Origin: Hygrocybe punicea
Taxonomy: Eukaryota; Basidiomycota; Agaricomycetes; Agaricales; Hygrophoraceae
Assembly (NCBI GenBank): GCA_963556145.1
Contig: OY744469.1
Span: 5,986,767-6,050,766 of the forward strand
DNA: 64,000 nt
Reading direction: 5' to 3'
Below are positions 44,691-56,467 of the stretch, piece by piece. Both the position numbers and the translations under genes were made by a program. The notes beneath the pieces were generated by a model that was not told where the DNA came from, made no database searches, and saw only the letters and a program-made list of their open reading frames with translations. The stretch's first letter is position 1. Each line of letters starts with the position of its first letter.

Positions 44691-46989
44691 GGTATCATGT
44701 GACCATTGTAGCTTTCACGCAACACAGTCGTGGCAACATCAACGTGGGTTGAACACAACATTGCACAATGTTGTGTTCATCAAGGTAAGTTTTGATATTT
44801 TCTTAACTTTACTAATGTTATTTGTGACAGGTAACTCGACTCCGACCACATCATGACCACACCCGATTGGCACAAGATGGATACCAATGCCAACGCAATG
44901 CCAGCGGATGCAGGACAGCTGCATAAAGGTAAGTTTGGTCTTGTATGTAATAATTCCATGCCTGATTTTCTTCTGTTAGGTTATCAGCTTACAGTAGTAA
45001 GTGGCCTCATTTTATTAAATATACAAGTTGACGATTGGTTCTGATAGCTGCAATACGGGAACCTGGCCATCCCTAACCCACCATCCATGGTTACTGCGAT
45101 TCCTGTCTCGACTATGGCTCTTCTTGTCAAGGTTTCCCCTGAATGGGGGTCCCCTGGCACCGTCGGTGAAAATTACTACCGGTACAGAGCTCCATGTCAA
45201 ACATGGTGGGTCGATGAAGCTGCATGGGAATCTGATGCCTGCCAGGAGATATACATTGGTGGCTTATTCAAATGTTGCAAAATGGGTCCGTATTGGCAGC
45301 CGCCTTGCTGTAAGTGACTTGAGTTTGATTTTCTTCGCTGTTCAATATTTTGTAGACGCGCAAGACCCCTTAAATGGGGCGCTCCTGGACCTTGGCTCGA
45401 TCAAAAACTCTCTGCCAGTAATCATACAACATGTAAGTACCCCCTGCCGTTTTTCCCCTGTTAACCTCATTTTGTCCTAGATAATGAGCCAGTACAACAA
45501 AATCCATGTGGTATATGCAAGCCATCATTTGGCATGTCTACGCATGTGTGGAAAGTGGAACGTATGGCATACTGGATGTTGTATACAACTTACTTGACCA
45601 GGACCAAATATTCAATTTCCCCCTCGCATTTGTACATTGTCACTGCTTTCATTGTATTACGTTCTCTGATTTTTTATATACTGCTAGCCTTCAGATCCCC
45701 ATGTACCATTCAGGAGCCGCACCATATTTGATATAATGACTTGAGTCCTTCTTGGCATGAAGAGATTCTCCATCACAAACCATTGGCAAGGACTCATGTT
45801 ACCACCACCATCATGCCGTTCCTGACTGTTGCCTTGGTGGCAGCTTACGTGAGTCACGGTGAGATTATCTATACAATACTAACCTCTATTCCCTTCTCAA
45901 GAGGCAGTTTATTGTGTTTGACGATGGAAATTCGGCAGCGCAAAAACATTTGAAGCGCGCAACTACCAAGGCGTATATGAGAGGGCGATGAAGATCTTGG
46001 TAAACATGCAGCAGTCTGATCTGGCCTTATGGGCCCTTTATCTCCAACTCAAAATAGCTGGATTACTCATGCTCGCTAATATGTTTGCCTAGCCTTGTAT
46101 AGTTAACATTTTCACAATATGTATGGCAGCGGGTCCAATATACTTGTACAACAGAGAATTGTGCATTGAAAAGTGTGACACTAGTACTCACCAACCTCCT
46201 GTTACCTGCTTGAAATTGTCCATTCAGCATTGTAAACAAAGCCAATGGTAAGTCAAAAAGCTTTGCTAATTTGCTCACACATTTGCTACTGCTGAACTCC
46301 ATGATCAGGAGGCACAAGTGCAAAGAATCCTACCTCAGCGAGGTCCCCAGGCAAGATTTAATAAAGCTGGATGCGCTCTGCCTCAATTGCTTCAACAATG
46401 CTGGCGGTGCTCATTGATCTTGTATCCATGCCCTGCAGGTGAGTTTTATCAACTCTGCAACATGTAAAACTCACGTTTTGCAGCAAGATGCATTCCATTC
46501 ATCACTGGTAAGTTTCTCATTCTCAGGAAATTTTAATTGTTCTTGAAATCATTTAGGCTTCTCCCTGAGCATTGTGCCTCTGGCAGTCTGGTGTTCTTTC
46601 GTCTTGAGCTGTGGTGAGGCACAGCTTGCAACACACCGGCCTTCAATTCCGAGCTACCCTGTTGTTCTCACTGCTTGGAAAAGTCGATGGTTGCGGCCTT
46701 TTTGTGAACATGTTGAGGTCGACCACTAATAATATTCCTTATGCCCAATCCCTTTTCCTTGCTCACAATCATCTTCCTAACCACAATATTTGCAGTGTAG
46801 CACCCCCATGTCCAGACCAAAGGACTCAACACATTCTCTGTCCTCATTGACCTTTTCATTCACCACTCTCATCATCATCCCTGGGAACTACACCTACTCC
46901 ATCAGCCATTTAACCGAGATGTGTATCCCTTGCTCTACCTTCTTCCCCACGATTGGTTCCAGCTTGGAGTTTCCAAGATGATACTGGGA
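44691..46989. other. Possible decayed multi-exon gene(s), unassigned
   Basis: Several GTAAGT...CAG/TAG pairs with 45-60 bp spacing (for example near 44786-44831, 44931-44980) separate short coding-like blocks, such as one around 45090-45310 containing ENYYRYR and one at 45534-45731 containing HLYIVTAFIVLRS. I cannot join them into one frame and do not recognise a family. Stops and frame changes suggest decay. Confidence 0.3.
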
Positions 46990-47055
46990 TCTAGTCCCAC
47001 ATTCAAGTTGCAAAGATGTCTGGTCTGACACCTGAGAAAAGAGGGGCAAGATATG

Positions 47056-47340
47056 AAAAATAACAGTGACCGTGACAATCCCACGCTAAGCAAAGAAAAG
47101 AAGCGAAGGAAGAAATGGACAATTCAGGAGACTCAAATGCTGGTTGACGGATGTAATGTTGTGAGTAATATAGTGCTTCAACTTAAACGCAAAGCCTGAC
47201 CCATCTCTAACTCTATTGCTTTCAACATGGTGTTGGCAACTGGAGGGCTATATACTCAGTGACACAAGTCTGAAATTTGATAATGGTTCACCTGATTCCG
47301 AATCTAGTGGAACCAGACTCTCAACATCAGGTCTAGTGCT
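47056..47340 (+). pseudogene. Myb/SANT-domain gene fragment (telomere-binding-type Myb)
   Basis: Exon 1 reads RKKWTIQETQMLVDGCN, the first two helices of a Myb/SANT repeat. After an intron starting GTGAGTAATA, the sequence continues HGVGNWRAIY (near 47228-47260) and later SLKFDNGSP. This resembles telomere-repeat-binding Myb domains in which LKFDNRSPVDLKDRF follows; here the last part has shifted frame. The expected acceptor AG before the CAT of HGVGNW reads AAC, so splicing would fail. Only the Myb domain is recognisable; the rest of the gene is missing. Confidence 0.6.
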
Positions 47341-47776
47341 CATTTTATTGACAAAGCATTCGGTTTGGTATCACTAACCTCATCTTAATCTTGTGTCACA
47401 GCATACCCCTTATGCATTACACCATATGCAACTATTGTATGACAGTCCCTGCATCCCTTTCTGGACTCACAAAAAAAGTCAACCATACACCAATTTTTTT
47501 AGTTACTGGTCGTATCAGAATCCATCTCCCATTCAAACCCATCCTTGGTAGCCAACTCATTGGCAATCAAATCACATCTGCAATTTATATCTTCTGAGAA
47601 CAGAGTCATTTCATATATATATCTTTGACTTGTTGTACTCACGTGCTGAAGAAGTGACCCTCTTGGCATACCGCTGTGACGGCGAGTGTGGTTGTAGATC
47701 TGAATGGGAATCTACTGTGAAGGGTGATCAGCTAAGAAGTGATCAGAGGAATTTAGTTTCTTTTAGAAAGGTCTAG
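47341..47776. other. Spacer, nothing recognised
   Basis: AT-rich with a short TATATATAT run near 47612. No gene or repeat could be supported. Confidence 0.3.
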
Positions 47777-48466
47777 TCAATCCAACCCGAATCCAGGGGT
47801 TCTGGACTCAGAGGGAGAGTATGGGGAAAGGACTATGAGCGGTGTAGACGATACGAAGAGTGGACTTAGAAATAGAACTAAAGCATGGGTGTCAGTATTT
47901 TCTATATGTCTGGGTGTCGGTATTTTTCCTGATTCCGGGTCATTAGGGACATTGCATCTTGAGTAGGAACGATTCCGGAGGTGGAATCCAGAGCGGAATC
48001 GATGGAATCGAGCGGAATTGAATGGAATCGATGATACAGGAATGGGAATGGATGGGAACGGTGTCTGATATGAAGGGGAAATGGATCCACACGATTCGGA
48101 GCCCCTACACCACAATGCCCCAAAGACCCTTGGATCGAAGTGGATCGGTGGTGAGAGAAATGGGGGACAAGGGCATCCATAGTACTCTGGAGGCGTCTGG
48201 GGCTGAAATCCGGGAGGAAGATGTGGCACTTGATATGGAGCCAGAGGGCCATAATGCGGAGGCTGAGGTTTGCCAACAAATTGCTTGACAGGATATTCTG
48301 GGTTCCAATCAGGCCCATAAAAGTGGGCCACAAGGTGTACAAGGCATCCTTCGGGGTCATAGCCAAACACATTGTAATTGGCGCAAGTATCACTGGGCTT
48401 CCGTTGCATTGCTCGGGTCACTCCAGGTTTTTGATGGGGATGGTTCATGACTCGTGCCTTTCTCAT
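47777..48466 (-). CDS. Uncharacterised Pro/Tyr-rich ORF (229 codons)
   Basis: The N-terminal half (to about 48150) is rich in Pro, Tyr and Gly (PPHYGPLAPYQVPHLPPGF) with one VFGYDPEGCLVHLV segment that looks protein-like. The C-terminal half overlaps a (GGAATCGAT)n-type repeat at 47990-48060 and is probably not coding. No family recognised and no intron evidence. It may be an exon of a longer gene or chance. Confidence 0.25.
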   Translation of the reverse strand: MRKARVMNHPHQKPGVTRAMQRKPSDTCANYNVFGYDPEGCLVHLVAHFYGPDWNPEYPVKQFVGKPQPPHYGPLAPYQVPHLPPGFQPQTPPEYYGCPCPPFLSPPIHFDPRVFGALWCRGSESCGSISPSYQTPFPSIPIPVSSIPFNSARFHRFRSGFHLRNRSYSRCNVPNDPESGKIPTPRHIENTDTHALVLFLSPLFVSSTPLIVLSPYSPSESRTPGFGLD

Positions 48467-48697
48467 ACTAGCTTAGTATGCGAAAGCGTGTCTCTCACAT
48501 TTGATACTCCGCTCATATTAAACCCATCAAATGCCATTGTAGCCTTGCTCTTGTAGCGCAGATATTCCTTTAACACATTTAGTAATCGTCTTCAACTTCT
48601 CAGCGCAACTTTAAACTCCGTTCCCAGCAAGCATTAAAGTGTCATGTTCAAGTTTGGCCTTCACATCACTTCTTCCTTTACTACTACAACAATCCAT

Positions 48698-50129
48698 GTC
48701 TCAGGAATCTACCCCAGTTACTGGACGACGACCCCACAATGATGCCTTACAGCAAGGAGCTTGAAAAAAGTCGTATGTCTCCAACAGCTTCCAGCATTGC
48801 AGTCTACCTGTTTATTTCCCATCGCCAGGACACTCACCGATCCCCTCATTCATTGTGGCCATCATTTTGGATGTGTAGTATACACTTTCTGCAACATCAA
48901 AGTTCTTCTCACCAATGGCTTGGAACACATCGCCAACAACGAGGAAATCAACATAGAATTACTGTCCACTAACTATGGCCATTTATCTGTCATTGGATTA
49001 ACCAATATTGGTGCCAATGACATAGGGAGTGTCATGAGCAAACTATCTTCCAGGATCTACTCAACCTTTGCCATGGCCTTCAAGACAGGCTGCTTAATGC
49101 CTCCCCGCAGGAGGTTGTGTTGATGGCTGAACTGGTAAGATGACGATGTGAGTTAATTTGTTGTTCACTCTAAATGTCATTCCATAGGTACAAAAGGGAA
49201 TGAATGGATCCCGAGCTGATGATACGAAAGGGATGAAAAGTGCTATAGTTGATTGGATAACCCCAAGGGCCAAACTCTCACCCCCCCTCTCAGTCATAAA
49301 ATCAAGAACAATCATGACTTTCATCACGAGCGAACAGGTGCATTGCTATGTCCAGCTGGCATTGATTGGTCTGTACCGATGTAGGTGTTCCAAACCATTG
49401 TGGAAATTGGATTGTGCTCACCAGTCACTTTATAGGACCAGGGAAAAGCTTCGCAGCGGTGAGATGCATGTGCGAGGAGATCAATGGCCTCTCTTTCTTT
49501 ATGCCAACCTCACATATGACCTGGAAGATCCCTGGAATGGCCTCTTGAGAAGTCAACTCTTAGTATCAGTATGTCAGAATTGTTTAATGCAGCACCATGA
49601 CATTGACTTCGGATTTTGAAGGCCTACAAACACGTCTTCACCTCTCCCAGCTCCATCGATGAGGATGAGCCAAGAGCAACTAAGTCTGGTAACACATGTA
49701 TCCATGGAATGATGTTCATCACCAAAGCCTCATTAGTATATATTGCTACACAAGTAGGTCTTAAGGTTGATCACAATGTGCTTCACTGATGACTTCCACA
49801 GGTTCACTTTGCACTTTGCTCCACCAACACATTCTCTCACACCGATTCTGTCACCAACTCGGAAAACTTTTATAACAGTCTGTTGGATTTACTGGAGGAT
49901 ATAGAGGAGACCAAAGAAGTTCAAGCCCTTCTTGAATGGTGGGTGAGAATAGCATCGGATACTAGAGTCTGCATACTAATACATCGATAGACAAATCTTT
50001 CCTCACTCGGTCACCGAGTCCAGAAATCCTATTGAAGGCAGTGCACTGGCTTGTATCAAGCAGAAGCAGCAGGCCCAAAAGCAGGCTCAATTGGGGAATG
50101 GTGACCGTAATCATAACGATGCGCAGTGA
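48698..50129 (+). pseudogene. DUF6698-type protein of unknown function, degraded
   Basis: Segments in order: a possible start at 48698 (MSQESTPVTGRR), then HCGHHFGCVVYTFCNIKVLL (about 48850-48910), DDTKGMKSAIVDWI (about 49220), RGDQWPLFLYA and DPWNGLLRS (about 49470-49550), then further exons with AYKHVFTSPSS and IHGMMF (about 49620-49720), FSHTDS, and a tail with IKQKQQAQKQAQ ending at 50127-50129. I recall this order from an expanded mushroom family annotated as DUF6698; function unknown. Blocks lie in different frames, partly from introns and partly from frameshifts (for example near 49300-49440), and a stop follows the first 27 codons, so the copy is probably non-functional. Confidence 0.65.
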
Positions 50130-50874
50130 CATTGTCAGTAATTCAAATGAAGAAATGTTCATGTTATGTCCCAAGTGATTCCTTGTGTGCTAATAAGTCT
50201 GAGCTCGTCAACTAGTAACTAGTTGTTGATTCAGTATCAGCAGTTTGTTGTTGAATATTGTCTGAGCCATCCATGTTGTTTGATAAGGCCTTGTAAATTA
50301 AGACAAGTCCGCCATAAATTCATCCACCTGTTGTACATTACCATGAAATAGCAGAAAGTTGTTATATTGTCTACAACCCCAACCATGACTGCGAATATCT
50401 AACTGACTTAGTTGCTGTTGTGATAGAAAGAGCAGACTGAGAAATATACAGGAATGTCAGGCTGATTAATATGTCATAATTTCATCTTTATAACCATGAA
50501 ATATATATGTTGCCCTAAATTTATCATTATGATCTTCAGGGGGCATACTGATCAGCCTTCCACATGAGATTCCAGGCTGATTAAAATGCTGTGATTTCAT
50601 CTTCATAACCATGAAATATATAGCTTTGGCTGGATGTCTATCATAATTATATATATGTTGTAGATTTCATATCAGATACAACCTTATATAGCTATCTCAT
50701 TCCCACAACAATTTCCTGATGGTATGAAAAGACTAGACGGAAAATAAAGACAAACCAAAACAGTGATCCAGCGGCCCAAGCACTTGTCTGCACTAACAAC
50801 CAACCAATAGATAAAGGAAAGAGAACAAGTAACGGAGAAAAAGGTCTTCAATGTCGTTGTCGATGTCAAGATGC
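50130..50874. other. AT-rich spacer with a tandem duplication
   Basis: Contains two direct copies, about 114 bp apart (from about 50458 and 50572), sharing CAGGCTGATTAA, TTTCATCTT and ATAACCATGAAATATATA. No gene seen. Confidence 0.5.
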
Positions 50875-51724
50875 CTAGACGACGTTGAGGTGTGCATTGG
50901 GGAACCCGTTGTTCTTGATACGATCGAGGAGCCACCAGAAAGGCGTGGCATATCATATCGGGTGTCTTCGTCTTACCAGCACCACCGGTAAGCATGCCAC
51001 CAATACGACCACGGATGTCGGCGATTATTGAGCCTGAATCGCCATGTTCCGAAAAGACTTCAGACTTGCTATCGTAGTTAAGTATCGCCCACTCCATGGA
51101 GGTCTGGTTGATAGACATATCGTGGAAGTAGTCTCGAACGATGGAGAAGACGCCGTTCGCGCGGCCGATGGTGGTGCCAGTGGCATTGCCGCTCTTGACG
51201 ACCAACAAGCACGGTTCGCGATCCGAGTCCCACATGTCGGGGTTGTGCATCAAGTAGTCGGTGATGGTGCCTATGAGTGGAAGCAGACGATTTGTGGGGT
51301 AGTCGAACTCCCAGTCGGCGTCTCCGCGGGTGAAACATTTCTCCGTGAACTCGCCGGGATCCAGCTTCGTTCCTAGATATAAATATCATTTATGTTAGTA
51401 GACGGTCTTAGTCGGATAAAACGCACCAAGGTCCATCTTGTTGCCCTGGAAGCCGTCACCGAGCTTGGCGCGGTCGATCTGGAAAATCCCCCAGTCTTCA
51501 GTGAAACGATATTCCCCGCAGCCGAGAGCGATGGCTGGAGAGTAGAGGACATGGCCGAGGACGCGGTTGTCGGGTTTCTTCCAATTGCTATTAACCTGAT
51601 GGAGCAACTCTCCAAGTGCCTCCATCGCTCTCTCCGCAGCTTCCACCAACTCCTGAGTCTGAACCCGGGCCGCCTTAGCCTTCTTAACGTCGACAGCGTT
51701 GGCGCCCCGCTCCCTCTTCTCGAA
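50875..51724 (-). pseudogene. Trypsin-like (GDSG) protein family, 5'-truncated and frameshifted
   Basis: Exon 51724-51427 (KKAKAARVQTQELVEAAERA, then VLGHVLYSPAIALG) joins exon 51372 downward across a 54-bp intron in phase. It contains ATGTTIGRANG, SMEWAILNYD and HGDSGSII, the last resembling the catalytic-serine loop of trypsin-fold proteases. After GGMLTGGAGK a single-base shift near 50950 moves the frame so that the conserved-looking WWLLDRIKNNGFPNAHL end lies in another frame, ending at TAG 50875-50877. Upstream exons are absent: similarity stops near 51780. I recall this as a function-unknown mushroom family. Protease activity is inference. Confidence 0.65.
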
Positions 51725-51786
51725 CTTAGTATGAGATAATCATAAAGAAACTGAGGGACAGACTCTGGTAAGATTCAAAAATACGC

Positions 51787-52318
51787 TCACGTGCGCCCGC
51801 GGTGTGAGCGTGATACCAAGGGCTCCACTTTCGTTGAAGCGGAAAGCAAATTTAATGCGACTCTCATCGCCGGAAACCCCTATCGCGAGCTGGTCACAAG
51901 GCATTTTGAGCAATATCCCGTCTTATACATGGACCTAACGGTGAATTGCATTGTCTACATGCCCCAACTGCGTGCTGAGCAATCCAAGAATGTTCAAGAG
52001 AAACACATACGAGGATATGCTGAACAGTTTTGATGGACTTGTTCGCGAAGAACTCTTTAACCGAGCAGCTCTATTCCGGGACGGCATCCTCGAACTGGAG
52101 TATGAAGAATGGTACCACGAAGTGCAGCAGAACCCAGGGAACCAGAGGAGAAGAGACTTCCGAATACTATCGGAGGCTTTATGTGTTGCCTACAACCGAC
52201 GCGTTGTTGTCCTTATCGACGAATACGATAGCCCGATGCATTGCGCGATCGAGAATGGTTACGAGCTGGTCCAGTATGGTCCTTTTGTTTCCCCGCCTTT
52301 CGAATGTGACCGACCTTA
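51787..52318 (+). pseudogene. AAA-ATPase-like domain fragment, lacks P-loop
   Basis: Blocks: KFNATLIAGNPYRELVTRHF, YPVLYMDL, an intron-like GTGAATTG...AAG, then YEDMLNSFDGLVREELFN and VVVLIDEYDSPM (Walker B-like) followed by AIENGY. This order matches the predicted AAA-ATPase family widespread in fungi and bacteria. The upstream Walker A region is missing: the fragment starts abruptly at about 51787, immediately next to the truncated minus-strand trypsin-like gene. It ends at about 52318, shortly before the tRNA-ligase sequence. Confidence 0.65.
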
Positions 52319-52386
52319 ATTCAGGCCAGTTCTTTCTTTGCAGAAGTGTTTGGCTCGCTGCTGAAGGTCAGTCGGAAGCTTGAACA

Positions 52387-54008
52387 CTAGGAATCTTGCT
52401 GGATCGACCTTCTTCAAAGTGAAATTCGACGAACCGTACATGATGTATTAGAGATTGGGCGGGAAATAACTAAGACTCTCCTTGGTTCGAAAGGATTGTC
52501 GGCGAAACTTCCCCAGTCAAAGATGAAGCGCCCCGAAACAAAGCTGTACGCCAAGTGGGTTACGGAGGAGATCAAGCGAAATCGCGCCGCATTCGATGGG
52601 TATAATCAGGGAAAGGGGATCATCGGGACGAGAGAGAGGTTTTTGAAGTGGATGGAGAGCGGGGGACCGTGGAGAGCGATGTGGGTAAGGAGACTGTCCC
52701 GAGTGGTGACGAATTTGGGAAAACGATCATTGTCCCTGTTGCCATTCCCGGGTGCGGTATGTCATCGTTTCCTCATCTTATGCTCCATGCCCATTTATTC
52801 GAATAGGTAAAACCACAGTCTCCATTGCGCTGTCGCATTTATTTGGGTTCGGCCATACTCAGAGTTACGATATCAAGGCGAAGAAAACCTGCCCCGGTCT
52901 TTATCAAGAACATCATGGAGCTGCTTTCGTCTCATGAATGTAGTTATCGCAGACAAGTGTGTCCTGCATCTGAAATGCGTACACTAACACTTCTCTGATC
53001 CGACTTGTCGCAGGAATAACCATCTGCGCCAGCATCGAGATGCCCTACGCACCGCCACCGCCCGCCCACGTTAAGCCACCTGTGCGGCTCCTGGCTCTGA
53101 ACTGGTCCCGTTCCGTCGCATCCATCCCGCCCTCCACGGCGCACCGAATCACCTCCGATCGAGTCCTCCAACGCGGCCAAGCACACCAATCCCTCCATGC
53201 AGACACATCTCTCTCCAAGGCGCACGAAGAGGTGATATGGCAGTTCCATCACCAAACACCGAGGAACTGGGTGAAGGCGAGGTTGCACGAGTGCGTTGAG
53301 ATGGAGTTGGGTAACAGCGAGGAGGAAGCATTGAGGAAGGCCGTGGATGGGATCGTCGGCTTGCTTGGGGTGGCGAGACCGAGCGAGGAAGCTATCAAGG
53401 AGGCCTTGACGGCCGCGCGTGCGTATGCCCCGAAGGTCAGAAAGCCGGACGAGAAGAAACCTAAAGGGGCGGCTCAACCGAGGTATTTTTGGTCTCCTGC
53501 CTGAGCTGGATTTGGTAGAGGTCGTCGGCGACAGATTGGATGGCGCTGAGAATGGGGGAAAGTTTTGGGGGGACTCTGATGGAGAAAGGAAGGGTGACGA
53601 AGAGGCCGCACGTCACGATCGTTCATAAGATTGCCCTCCCCGATGAAACGGAGCTGTGGCGGCTGTGCATGGGTCTTGCATCAGTCGTCGGTTCCACCAC
53701 TATTCAACTTCAAGCTGGGCGCTGTTGTGTGGAACGACCGCGTCATGGCGGTGGCGATCGACGACGTACGATTGGACGTGGCTTCTGGGGCGGAAAAGAC
53801 AGGGGAGGAGTTCTTGGAGGCGCTGCATCACCACGTTAGAAGGCGGCTGCACATTACGGTTGGAACGAAGGATGGCAGCGTCCCCCCTGTGGAAGCGCTA
53901 GCCCTAGTCGAGAAATGGAGGAAAAAGGGGGGCAACGATTCTGGAGTGCACTCTCTTAGCCTTGACGGCATTGTGGGAAAGGGGAGAATTAAAGGCTTGT
54001 TCCATTAG
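52387..54008 (+). pseudogene. TRL1: tRNA ligase (Trl1) 3' portion: kinase and cyclic phosphodiesterase domains
   Basis: The fragment begins at the end of the adenylyltransferase domain (FFKVKFDEPYMM) and continues RPETKLYAKWV, then the kinase P-loop VAIPGCG|KTT split by a GTATGTC-type intron, FGFGHTQS, VVIADK|NNHLRQHRD across another intron, RLLALNWS, YAPKVRKPDEKK, and the phosphodiesterase with HVTIVH and HITVGT motifs, ending near 54006. Fungal Trl1 seals tRNA exons and HAC1-type mRNA and is normally essential. Here the N-terminal ligase domain is absent and frameshifts are visible (near 52465, 52895, 53500 and 53690), so this looks like a truncated duplicate, unless the assembly is faulty. 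A functional copy should exist elsewhere. Confidence 0.8.
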
Positions 54009-54045
54009 CAACAGAACTTTACAGGCCCTGTAGCAATAGAAACCA

Positions 54046-54531
54046 CTACTCAAATTTTCCTGGCTTGCGAACCCTGAATTGATTGGCATGGTATACAAGT
54101 ACAGATATCGAACTCCACTCCGGGGGGTGGGGGCAATTGGCTTGGAAGTGGCCCTTCTGACCACAACGATAGCAGGTAATGTGCCCAAGACCAGTCGGGC
54201 GAGGTGGATGTCGTAAACCGGTATAAGATCCAGGTTTTTCACTCGAATGGGTTAAAGCTGCGACTCCGGGGTCGCGGGTAGGGGGATGGACGAGCACGCA
54301 CACCTTTAGGCCCAGGGCCCATGCAACAAGGATTTCCGAAACCACTGTAACCAATAGTTGTACAATGAAGTTCCTACAGCTGTCTCTTGCAACAAGATAC
54401 AATTCATTTGACGAACAATGATATTTTGTTAAATCTGCTTCCAAAATTCCATTCGGTGGTAGCCTTCGCTGTTTAGCCCCCTCTGATGGCCGGGAGCTTC
54501 CGTCCGACGGCCGACGCCAAGTCCTACGCAC
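54046..54531 (-). CDS. ORF with one CCHC zinc knuckle
   Basis: The C-terminal part contains CYRCGQKGHFQANCP, a C-x2-C-x4-H-x4-C knuckle found in nucleic-acid-binding proteins and gag proteins. The rest of the frame has no recognised domain and its upstream part may not be coding. It lies tail-to-tail with the tRNA-ligase remnant. Possible sources are a 3' exon of a larger gene or a retroelement fragment. Confidence 0.35.
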   Translation of the reverse strand: MRRTWRRPSDGSSRPSEGAKQRRLPPNGILEADLTKYHCSSNELYLVARDSCRNFIVQLLVTVVSEILVAWALGLKVCVLVHPPTRDPGVAALTHSSEKPGSYTGLRHPPRPTGLGHITCYRCGQKGHFQANCPHPPEWSSISVLVYHANQFRVRKPGKFE

Positions 54532-54542
54532 AGTTCAGGATT

Positions 54543-56467
54543 AATATATCACCACGTAAAATGGCGAGAGCAATGACATACGATGACCAATAATAACAAG
54601 TGCCGGCGTCTTTTGTCATTGATACAGGCAACTTTGGCACCTAGAGCTTCCTCGAGACATGCAAGGCTCGTTTCTTCATCGATGGTGGTAAGCTAGGTTG
54701 AAATGGGAAATCACTTCAACAATGACATTCAGATTAGCTCACTGTAGATGAAACACAGCTGTCGTCTTCATATCGGTAGTCAACGGTTGTCTAGAAATCA
54801 ACCAGTCTTGAAAACCAATGAAAACCAATTAAATCGAGATCATAGCGTACCATCAAGCTGTTGTGTTGCTGAGATGGGCCCCCAAGATATAAAGGGAATC
54901 GCAGCAAAGAAGAGCGATGGGAATGCAGAGGTGACGGATATAAGGCACGAGTCATCACAAGAGTAAAAGACGGCAGGTGCGGTTCACGCATTCTCGATCT
55001 CATGAGGGAGACTTTCTGAAGTCTGAAAGGAAAGAGCCGACGAAGAAAAGAGAGGAGGAACAGGTAGCAGACAGCTGATCCCCAGGGTGTCTCGGTATTC
55101 GAGCCGAGATGGCGGTGGGTAAAAAGGGAGGGGCAGAACAACAGAGATCCACATTGAGTTAATATGTAAGGCGCGGAAACTGACGAAATGAGCGTTAACA
55201 AATCTCCAAATTGCTTCCGTTTGGTCAAGCTCTTGCTGGACCTTGTCCGTCATTTTCCCCAACAACGGCCTCAATAACATGGCGCTGACAAGAGGAATCT
55301 ACGGGGCAAATGAATGGCCGCTTGAACCAATCAGAAGTCACGGAGATGGTGCAGGGACGGCGAAGGCTACTCGAAGCCGAGCCCCCTGCGGTCTGTTTCC
55401 CTGACTAACTGAGCGGTTACAATGTGAGCAACAGCTTAACTGACAATGTGGAGAACTCTGTTCAACACAATCCCAACTGTTTTCATCGCACAAAAACAAT
55501 GCTATGCCTCCCATCCAACTGTGACTCATCTGTCACCGTCGTGTCACACCATGTCACGCCAATGTGTGACACTTGTGGTAAGGCAGCGTTTGGCCATCAC
55601 AAAGGAAACCATTCACTCACTGAATGCGTGCGAGACCCAGAAAATACCCAGAAACTCACAAGAGTGTGATCAATGTCAAGATGGTTCACGACTGCCATCA
55701 ACATCGATTCCCCTCTGCCAAATCATTGTTGATGACCCAGCGAGTCATACATCCACGGCGAGCCAAGCATGTCTCGCCTGATAACCACGCAAAATTTTAT
55801 ACCCGCAAATGGAATGGAGAAGAACTCACTGAGCCTTGAGTGGATCTGGCTCCCTGGCGGTCCTGACCGCGCTGGGTCATGAATCCGAATGGTTCCGGAT
55901 TCGTGAGTGAAAAGCCCAGGACCGTAGGGAACGGCGAAAAAATCCCAGGATGACATCTCAAGATCATCCATGCGCAAGAGGATCAGACTGCTTGAGCGCT
56001 TGGCCTTCAGGATTTTATCATCGGTGCTATTCTCATGAGGGACGTCTCGGCTGAATATTCTGTCTTCGACAGCCAAATGCTAGTGAAATTACAGACGTGC
56101 TGGCCCGGGTGGCATCGCAGTCAAAGAGCTTTTATCATCGCCTAGAAATCTAGTAACGGCAGTCCAAGGAGACATCCAACAGAAAATTCGGCGAGCTATC
56201 CTCGAACCTGAGCAAGAGCAAGAGACGCTTTTGAGATTGTGCTGCCAGTTTGGAGAATGGAGCGCAAGTTATAACTTCAAAGTGGAGGCCCAACGAAAAT
56301 AAACCTTTGGCGTGGCCCACCGAAAATAAACCCCGACTTCCGAATAACTGTTGCCGCGTTTCCACTCTTCAAAAAATCGACTCCTCCAGTTATCGACCCA
56401 CATTTTCTTTCAGCCAAATCATTCATCAACTTCGTCCTCGTCAGGATAATTCGGCCGTTATTGTTCT
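54543..56467. other. Gene-poor region with unsupported ORFs
   Basis: Several open frames exist (minus 55228-54791, minus 56076-55723, plus 55424-55669) but none has a recognisable motif. A minus-strand ATG at 55247 starts MTDKVQQELDQTEAIWRF, and an intron GTTAAC...TTTCAG would join it to TSESLPHEIENA; this would encode only about 30 residues unless further exons exist. CCAAT at about 55327 could serve either strand. Confidence 0.3.
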
